From positions 1 through 10,725 of the forward strand of contig JABFWJ010000348.1 in NCBI GenBank assembly GCA_013362295.1: a DNA stretch of 10,725 bases, in the 5' to 3' direction. The number at the start of each line of letters is the position of its first letter. Within the stretch, counting starts at the first letter, position 1. The translations under genes and the position numbers were made by a program. Below the pieces are notes generated by a model, which saw only the letters and a program-made list of their open reading frames with translations, was not told the DNA's origin and did no database searches. Source of the DNA: Thermoleophilia bacterium (GTDB taxonomy: Bacteria; Actinomycetota; Thermoleophilia; Gaiellales; Gaiellaceae). Of this stretch, positions 6,861 to 10,725 are shown piece after piece.

Positions 6861-6880
6861 GAATGCGCCTCGACGGCAAG
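6841..6880. promoter_or_regulatory. head-to-head start region of the AKR and SDR genes
   Basis: The GTG of the - strand reductase (6860-6858) and the ATG of the + strand SDR (6863) are 2 bp apart. Upstream of the SDR, TAGGAT (6851-6856) can be read either as a ribosome site (AGGA, 7-nt spacer) or as a -10 box for a leaderless transcript. For the reductase, GAGG on the - strand lies 7 nt before its start. Promoters of each gene must therefore lie in or very near the other's coding sequence, so the 5' ends of the transcripts overlap. Confidence 0.5.
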
Positions 6881-7591
6881 GTCTGCATCGTCACCGGCGC
6901 GGGTTCGGGGATCGGGCGTGCGAGCGCACTGCTCTTCGCCGAGGAAGGCGCGACCGTCGCCGCGGCGGACATCGACGGCTCGGCCGAAGGCGTCACGCAC
7001 GTCGTCGACGTCGCCGACGAGGAACAGACGCGGGCGCTCGCCGCCGCCGTGCTCGACGAGTACGGCCGCATCGACGTCCTCTTCAACAACGCGGGGATCG
7101 CCGGCGTCGGCGACCTCGAGGAGACGAGTCTCGAGCTCTGGGAGCGCGTGATGCGTGTCAACGTGCGCGGCGTCTTCCTGATGAGCCGCGCCGTCGCGCC
7201 GGCGATGATCAGGCAGCGCTCGGGCTCGATCGTGAACATGTCGTCCGCGATTGCGGAGACCGGGCTCGCTCGCCGCGTGTCGTACGCAGCGTCGAAGGGC
7301 GCGGTACTCGCGCTCACGAAGTCGATGCAGGTCGATCTCGCGCCGCTCGGCGTCCGCGTGAACGCGCTCATGCCCGGGACGATCATGACGCCGTTCGTCG
7401 AGGGCTACCTGCGCGACTCGTACGCCGACCCGGAGGAGGGCCGGCGCTCGATCCGCTCGCGTCAGCTGACGGGAGAGCTCGGCACGCCCGAGGACGTCGC
7501 GCACGCGGCGCTCTTCCTCGCCTCCGACGAGTCCCGCTTCGCATTCGGCTCGGGGCTGGTGATCGACGGCGGGCTCACGGCCGGTAGGTGA
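6863..7591 (+). CDS. SDR-family NAD-dependent dehydrogenase (possible 2-keto-3-deoxy-L-fuconate or aldose dehydrogenase)
   Basis: This 242-aa classical short-chain dehydrogenase has the nucleotide motif TGAGSGIGRA (11-20), with Asp36 at the end of the second strand (AAADID), which indicates NAD rather than NADP. NNAG is at 75-78, and the catalytic residues are Ser128, Tyr141 and Lys145 in MSSAIAETG and SYAASKGA. The C-terminal block GTPEDVAHAALFLASDES (207-224) is standard. SDRs are too broad for substrate calls by motif. Next to an aldose dehydrogenase and a lactonase, the best candidate role is oxidation of 2-keto-3-deoxy-L-fuconate, as in the non-phosphorylating L-fucose pathway of Xanthomonas, or a second sugar dehydrogenase. 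It is divergent from those genes. The start is the ATG at 6863, next to the conserved KVCIVTGA strand. Confidence 0.9.
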   Translation: MRLDGKVCIVTGAGSGIGRASALLFAEEGATVAAADIDGSAEGVTHVVDVADEEQTRALAAAVLDEYGRIDVLFNNAGIAGVGDLEETSLELWERVMRVNVRGVFLMSRAVAPAMIRQRSGSIVNMSSAIAETGLARRVSYAASKGAVLALTKSMQVDLAPLGVRVNALMPGTIMTPFVEGYLRDSYADPEEGRRSIRSRQLTGELGTPEDVAHAALFLASDESRFAFGSGLVIDGGLTAGR

Positions 7592-7727
7592 GGTGCGCCA
7601 CCGATGTCGACGCGAACACCGTCGGCGCTCCCGCAGCCGAGCGGCTGCTCGACGCTTGCGTAACCGTCCGGCGACATTGTGATGTCAAGCTTGAGCGTCA
7701 TGCGGCGGAAGACCGCATCGCTGCGCG

Positions 7728-7754
7728 AAACTCATCGCTCCGACCGATGATTTT
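7728..7754. promoter_or_regulatory. 27-bp palindrome (box A) upstream of the sigma factor gene
   Basis: AAACTCATCG (7728-7737) and CGATGATTTT (7745-7754) are reverse complements at 9 of 10 positions around a 7-bp centre. The size and symmetry are those of a dimeric regulator operator. Its ends lie about 30 bp before the ATG of the sigma gene. Its core recurs between the STAS and exporter genes: the 15-mer GAAACTCATCGCTCC at 7727 matches 9079-9093 at 14 of 15 bases, and CGACCGATGA at 7741-7750 recurs exactly at 9163-9172. The rest of the 192-bp gap (7592-7783) shows only a 10-bp palindrome TCAAGCTTGA (7685-7694) and a small GCAGCC/GGCTGC hairpin. Confidence 0.55.
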
Positions 7755-7783
7755 TCGCCGCGTCCACCGTCTGAGTGCTTAGG

Positions 7784-8755
7784 ATGACGCTCGTGTCGAC
7801 CGCACCGATCACCGAGCTCGAAAGTCAGCTCGAGCAGCATCGCTCCGAGCTGACGGCGTACGCCTACCGGATGCTCGCCTCGCCCTTCGAGGCCGAGGAT
7901 GCCGTCCAGGAGGCGTTCATCCGTGCGTGGCGCGCCTACGACCGGTTCGAGGGCCGTTCGGCCCTGCGGTCGTGGCTCTACCGGATCACGACGAACGTCT
8001 GCCTCGACATGCTGAACGGGCGGGAACGCCGCGCGCGCCCGATGGACCTCGGTCCGTCGTGCGAGCCGATCGCGTCCAACCTGAACACGCTCCCGGAGGC
8101 GACGTGGCTGCAGCCCGTCCCGGACGCGATGGTCGCCGATCCCGCCGAGCTCACGATCTCCAGCGAGACGATCAAGCTCGCGTTCGTCGCGGCCTTGCAG
8201 CACCTGCCGCCGCGGCAGCGCGCGGTGCTGATCCTCCGGGAGGTGCTGCGCTGGCAGGCGACGGAGGTGGCCGAGCTCCTCGACACGACGGTCGCGTCGG
8301 TGAACAGCGCCCTGCAGCGCGCTCGCGAGACGCTGAACACGGCAGCGGTCGGGACGACGTCGCCGTCGGAGCTGAGCGAGGACGACCGCTCGCTGCTCGC
8401 CCGGTACGTCGAGGCGTTCCAGGACTACGACATCGACGCGCTCACCGCACTGATCCAGGAGGACGCGACGCAGTCGATGCCGCCGTTCGACATGTGGCTG
8501 CGCGGCCGCGACGACATCCTCACCTGGTGGTTCGGGCCCGGAATCGGCTGCCGCGGGTCCCGCGTGCTGCCCGCCGGCACCGCCAACGGCTCGCCGGCGT
8601 ACGGGCAGTACAAGCCGAGCCCGGACGGAGGCTACGAGCCTTGGGCGCTGCAGGTGATCGAGCTCGAGGACGGGCGGATCGGCGAGTTCACCTTCTTCCT
8701 CGACACCGAGACGCTGTTCCCGCTGTTCGGCCTACCACCGCGTCTGGACGCGTAG
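7784..8755 (+). CDS. ECF-like sigma-70 factor with C-terminal SnoaL-like domain (SigG-like)
   Basis: This 323-aa protein is predicted to direct RNA polymerase to a small set of promoters. Region 2 spans about 17-88: ELTAYAYRMLASPFEAEDAV, FIRAWRAYDRFEG and SWLYRITTNVCLDMLNGRER. Region 4 spans about 130-184: LQHLPPRQRAVLILREVLRW and an AELLDTTVASVNSALQRAR helix-turn-helix. Residues 200-323 form an NTF2/SnoaL-like domain (SLLARYVEAFQDYDIDALTA, MPPFDMWLRGRDDI, VIELEDGRIGEF), which in related factors tunes sigma activity in place of a separate anti-sigma. It resembles mycobacterial SigG and SigJ. No anti-sigma factor is adjacent. The ATG at 7784 has no ribosome site of its own; the GTG at 7793 has AGGA 8 nt upstream and would remove three residues. 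A GTG at 7775 is less likely. The palindrome just upstream suggests regulated or self-controlled transcription. Confidence 0.9.
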   Translation: MTLVSTAPITELESQLEQHRSELTAYAYRMLASPFEAEDAVQEAFIRAWRAYDRFEGRSALRSWLYRITTNVCLDMLNGRERRARPMDLGPSCEPIASNLNTLPEATWLQPVPDAMVADPAELTISSETIKLAFVAALQHLPPRQRAVLILREVLRWQATEVAELLDTTVASVNSALQRARETLNTAAVGTTSPSELSEDDRSLLARYVEAFQDYDIDALTALIQEDATQSMPPFDMWLRGRDDILTWWFGPGIGCRGSRVLPAGTANGSPAYGQYKPSPDGGYEPWALQVIELEDGRIGEFTFFLDTETLFPLFGLPPRLDA

Positions 8756-8759
8756 TCGC

Positions 8760-9050
8760 TCACTCGGCCAGCACGTTCGCGAGGCCCATGAACGCGACGA
8801 GCTCGAGCAGCTCGTCCGACGCGTTCCGGAGCCGAACCACGCACGCGCGCCGGCGCGCCGCGAGCTGGAGACGGGCGAGGGCATCGACCGTCACGGCGTC
8901 GACCCGCAGCTCGGCGACGTCGCAGAGCGCGAGCCGCGCGTCGCTCTCCTCGAAGAGACCGCAGACGCGTGCGCAGAGGCCCGGCAAGTCGCCGCGCGTG
9001 ATCGGGCCCGTGATCGCGAACGTCACGGTCGGCGGCGCAGGTGTGGCCAT
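8760..9050 (-). CDS. STAS-domain protein (anti-sigma antagonist-like)
   Basis: This 96-aa protein consists of a single STAS domain, the fold of anti-sigma factor antagonists and of MlaB-like proteins. Strand VTFAITGPI (9-17) is followed by a helix (DLPGLCARVCGLFEE), the strand ARLALCDVAEL (38-48), then VDAVTVDALARLQLAARRR (50-68) and VVRLRNASDELLELVAFMGL (71-90), ending in ANVLAE. In SpoIIAA-type antagonists a phosphorylated serine follows the aspartate of the third block; here the DAVT stretch has Val/Thr instead, so classic Ser-phosphorylation control is doubtful. It converges with the sigma factor gene, leaving 4 bp between stops, and diverges from the exporter. The ATG at 9050 gives a normal STAS N-terminus; a GTG at 9074 would add eight residues. 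No ribosome site is seen, but TACTCT (9061-9056) could be the -10 box of a leaderless transcript. Confidence 0.82.
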   Translation of the reverse strand: MATPAPPTVTFAITGPITRGDLPGLCARVCGLFEESDARLALCDVAELRVDAVTVDALARLQLAARRRACVVRLRNASDELLELVAFMGLANVLAE

Positions 9051-9061
9051 GGTCGAGAGTA

Positions 9062-9093
9062 GGACCGATTGCACGGCGGAAACTCATCGGTCC
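9062..9093. promoter_or_regulatory. box B: inverted repeat with shared AACTCATCGGTC motif, STAS promoter region
   Basis: GGACCGAT (9062-9069) and ATCGGTCC (9086-9093) are perfect reverse complements 16 bp apart. The right arm is part of GAAACTCATCGGTCC (9079-9093), which differs by one base from the sequence before the sigma gene (7727-7741). The box lies 12 to 43 bp upstream of the STAS start codon, so a protein bound there would control that gene and perhaps the divergent exporter. Confidence 0.5.
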
Positions 9094-9102
9094 AATGCTC
9101 GA

Positions 9103-9134
9103 AATCAGGTTTTGGCCCGAGACCGAATCTGATT
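9103..9134 (+). repeat. hairpin 1 (alternative to hairpin 2) upstream of the exporter
   Basis: AATCAG (9103-9108) pairs perfectly with CTGATT (9129-9134). Inside, 9111-9115 pairs with 9123-9127 (three Watson-Crick A/T or G/C types plus one G-U), leaving a 7-nt loop and a small internal loop. Bases 9124-9134 are also needed by the next hairpin, so only one can form at a time. Confidence 0.35.
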
Positions 9135-9156
9135 CCGCGCAGCGGAACCAGATTCG
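9124..9156 (+). repeat. hairpin 2: 15-bp arms, 3-nt loop, upstream of the exporter
   Basis: CGAATCTGATTCCGC (9124-9138) and GCGGAACCAGATTCG (9142-9156) are reverse complements at 14 of 15 positions around GCA. It would be a very stable RNA stem. No T-run follows, so it is not an ordinary terminator, and no + strand gene ends nearby. It lies 70 bp before the exporter start. It could be a leader RNA element or a protein-binding palindrome. Confidence 0.55.
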
Positions 9157-9163
9157 AGCCTTC

Positions 9164-9176
9164 GACCGATGAGTTC
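9164..9176 (-). promoter_or_regulatory. box C: inverse copy of the shared motif before the exporter
   Basis: GACCGATGAGTTC on the + strand is GAACTCATCGGTC on the - strand; its 12-base core is the exact reverse complement of 9081-9092. It lies about 50 bp upstream of the exporter ATG. With box B it flanks the two hairpins, the pair facing each other about 71 bp apart, which would suit cooperative binding or looping. Confidence 0.45.
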
Positions 9177-9226
9177 GGGCGCCGAGGGCGGTCTACAGGA
9201 AAGACACCGACCGAAAGGACATCAGG

Positions 9227-10669
9227 ATGCCGAACATGACACCCCGCACCCGCTGGCTCGCGCTCTACGTGCTGTGCCTCGGCGACCTGATGATCGTGCT
9301 CGACACGACGATCGTGAACGTCGCCCTGCCGTCGATCCGCGCCGACCTCGGCTTCTCGCAGACCTCGCTCGCGTGGGTCGTCAACGCCTACCTGCTCACG
9401 TTCGGCGGCTTCCTGCTGCTCGGCGGCCGGCTCGGCGATCTCTTCGGGCACCGGCGGCTCTTCCTTTCGGGGATCGCGTTCTTCACACTCGCGTCCCTCG
9501 CCTGCGGGCTCTCGGGCTCGAAGGGACTGCTGATCGCGGCGCGTGCGGTCCAGGGGCTCGGCGGCGCCGTCGTCTCGGCCGTTGCGTTCTCGCTGATCAT
9601 GGTGCTCTTCACCGAGCACTCCGACCGCGCGAAGGCGATGGGTGTCTTCGGGTTCGTGATGGCCGGCGGCGGCAGCATCGGCGTCCTGCTCGGCGGCGTC
9701 CTCACGAACTCGCTCGACTGGCACTGGATCTTTCTCGTCAACCTGCCGATCGGCATCCTCGTCCTCGCGCTCTCGTTGCGCCTCCTGCCCGCGGCGCACG
9801 TCAGGCAGGCCGAGGGCCGCCTCGACGTCGCCGGCGCGGTGCTCGTGACCGTCGCGCTCGTGCTCGCGGTCTACGCGATCGTGAACGGGAACCAGGAGGG
9901 CTGGACGTCGCGCCAGACGCTCGGGCTCCTCGGCGCGTCGGTCGTGTTGCTGGCCGCGTTCCTACGGGTCGAGTCACGCGTCCGGTCGCCGCTGATGCCG
10001 CTCGGCCTCTTCCGGCTTCGCAACATCGCGGTCTCGAATGTCGTCGGCATCCTCTGGGCCGCGGCGATGTTCGCGTGGTTCTTCCTCTCGGCCCTGTACC
10101 TCCAGCTGGTGCTCGGCTACACCCCGCTGCAGGTCGGCCTCGCGTTCCTGCCGGCCAACTTGATCATGGGCGTCTTCTCGCTCGGCCTCTCGGCCAAGCT
10201 CGTGATGCGCTTCGGCTTCCGGGCGCCCCTCGCCGCCGGCCTGCTGCTCGCCGCCGCCGGGCTCGCGTGGTTCGTCCGCGCGCCGGTGGACGGGAGCTTC
10301 CTGGTCGACGTCCTGCCGAGCATGATCCTCCTCGGCTTCGGCGCAGGCATGGCGTTCAACCCGGTCCTGATGGCTGCGATGAGCGACGTCGCGCCGCAGG
10401 AGTCCGGGCTCGCGTCGGGCGTCGTCAACACCGCGTTCATGATGGGAGGCGCGCTCGGCCTCGCGGTGCTGGCGAGCCTCGCGTCCTCGCGCACGAGCGA
10501 CCTGCGTGCCGGCGGCGACGATCCGCTCACGGCGCTCACCGGCGGCTACCACGCGTCCTTCGCCCTCGGCGCAGTCTTCGCCGTGGCCGCGGCGGCGATC
10601 GGGGCCACGTACCTGCGCACGAGGACGGCGCCGGCCCATTCGCTCGAGCCTGCGGTCGCGACGGAATAG
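9227..10669 (+). CDS. DHA2-family MFS transporter (EmrB/QacA-type drug exporter, 14 TM)
   Basis: This 480-aa inner-membrane protein is predicted to export small toxic molecules or metabolites in exchange for protons. The DHA2 hallmarks are present: LDTTIVNVALPSI (25-37) in the first membrane helix, motif A GGRLGDLFGHRRLF (66-79) in the first cytoplasmic loop, the motif C region GGGSIGVLLGGVLT (147-160), and DWHWIFLVNLPIG (164-176). Hydrophobic segments continue to about residue 465, fitting 14 helices with the two extra central ones (about 203-245). The short hydrophilic tail ends in SLEPAVATE. GAAAGGA (9213-9219) lies 7 nt before the ATG; an ATG three codons later is a less likely start. Substrate cannot be told from sequence. 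The shared motif upstream links its expression to the sigma and STAS genes. Confidence 0.93.
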   Translation: MPNMTPRTRWLALYVLCLGDLMIVLDTTIVNVALPSIRADLGFSQTSLAWVVNAYLLTFGGFLLLGGRLGDLFGHRRLFLSGIAFFTLASLACGLSGSKGLLIAARAVQGLGGAVVSAVAFSLIMVLFTEHSDRAKAMGVFGFVMAGGGSIGVLLGGVLTNSLDWHWIFLVNLPIGILVLALSLRLLPAAHVRQAEGRLDVAGAVLVTVALVLAVYAIVNGNQEGWTSRQTLGLLGASVVLLAAFLRVESRVRSPLMPLGLFRLRNIAVSNVVGILWAAAMFAWFFLSALYLQLVLGYTPLQVGLAFLPANLIMGVFSLGLSAKLVMRFGFRAPLAAGLLLAAAGLAWFVRAPVDGSFLVDVLPSMILLGFGAGMAFNPVLMAAMSDVAPQESGLASGVVNTAFMMGGALGLAVLASLASSRTSDLRAGGDDPLTALTGGYHASFALGAVFAVAAAAIGATYLRTRTAPAHSLEPAVATE

Positions 10670-10671
10670 CC

Positions 10672-10725
10672 GTGGAGCTGAAGCTCGAGCTGGTGATCGT
10701 GCCCGTCGCCGACGTCGATCGCGCC
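10672..10725 (+). CDS. VOC/glyoxalase-family protein, 5' end only (partial)
   Basis: A GTG two bases after the exporter stop opens a frame that runs off the window: MELKLELVIVPVADVDRA. The strand ending in VPVADVDRA is the typical first strand and turn of vicinal oxygen chelate proteins (glyoxalase/bleomycin resistance/dioxygenase), where it is followed by a helix starting with KAFY or similar. The 2-bp spacing suggests co-transcription with the exporter. No strong ribosome site is seen, so translation may be coupled. Function within the VOC superfamily cannot be decided from 18 residues. Confidence 0.7.
   Translation, partial: MELKLELVIVPVADVDRA

Noticed and set aside
5965..7386. Apparent 750-aa - strand fusion extending the lactonase frame upstream
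   Set aside because: The added part runs through the aldo/keto reductase gene in another frame and antisense to the SDR gene, and is low-complexity Arg/Ala-rich. The real lactonase begins at the GTG at 5964, next to its metal-binding motif.
7633..7648. GCAGCC-GAGC-GGCTGC hairpin as a terminator of the SDR gene
   Set aside because: The stem is only 6 bp and no T-run follows; such short GC stems are common by chance here.
9143..9166. tRNA-like T-arm (GATTCGAGCC) before the exporter
   Set aside because: No flanking T-stem, anticodon arm or acceptor stem can be built; the bases belong to the 15-bp palindrome.

Overview
The window is GC-rich (roughly 70% by eye) with strong G/C third-position bias. 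Coding is very dense: several ATGA start/stop overlaps, few long gaps, and GTG/TTG starts. The mix of genes suggests a high-GC actinobacterium: a SirA-type sulfite reductase next to an iron-sulfur APS reductase, a SigG-like sigma factor with a SnoaL tail, a small STAS protein and a DHA2 exporter. The gene styles recall Thermoleophilia (Gaiellales/Solirubrobacterales), but that placement is an inference. No mobile element, CRISPR array, tRNA or rRNA was recognised.

Region 1 (1-4345, + strand) is an assimilatory sulfite-forming and siroheme operon. Behind a 5' region with a palindrome and two TTTCWGAA-type direct repeats come sulfite reductase (163-1779), APS reductase CysH (1776-2561), an unrecognised 152-aa protein (2554-3012), a Met8/SirC-type siroheme enzyme (3009-3569) and uroporphyrinogen-III methyltransferase (3566-4345). 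Every junction overlaps by 4 or 8 bases, so translation is probably coupled. CysH makes sulfite from activated sulfate, the reductase turns it to sulfide, and the last two genes make siroheme for the reductase. Sulfate adenylyltransferase is not in the window.

Region 2 (4246-7591) is a sugar oxidation locus. On the - strand, an aldo/keto reductase (aldose 1-dehydrogenase type), a COG3618-type lactonase and a ROK sugar kinase follow one another. Head-to-head with them, only 2 bp away, is an SDR dehydrogenase. Reductase, lactonase and SDR together match the non-phosphorylating L-fucose (or similar 6-deoxy/aldose) route; the dehydratase and the final cleavage enzyme are not here. The ROK gene runs 100 bp into the 3' end of the methyltransferase gene from the opposite strand.

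Region 3 (7592-10725) looks like a regulatory and export locus. It holds an ECF-like sigma factor with a SnoaL domain (+), a small STAS-domain protein (-, convergent, 4 bp away), and a 14-TM DHA2 exporter (+), followed by the first 18 codons of a VOC/glyoxalase-like gene. A shared sequence, AACTCATCGSTC and its inverse, occurs before the sigma gene and twice between the STAS and exporter genes. This suggests that one regulator controls all three. The same intergenic region also holds two overlapping, mutually exclusive hairpins. This shared-motif module is the most interesting candidate for something undescribed.
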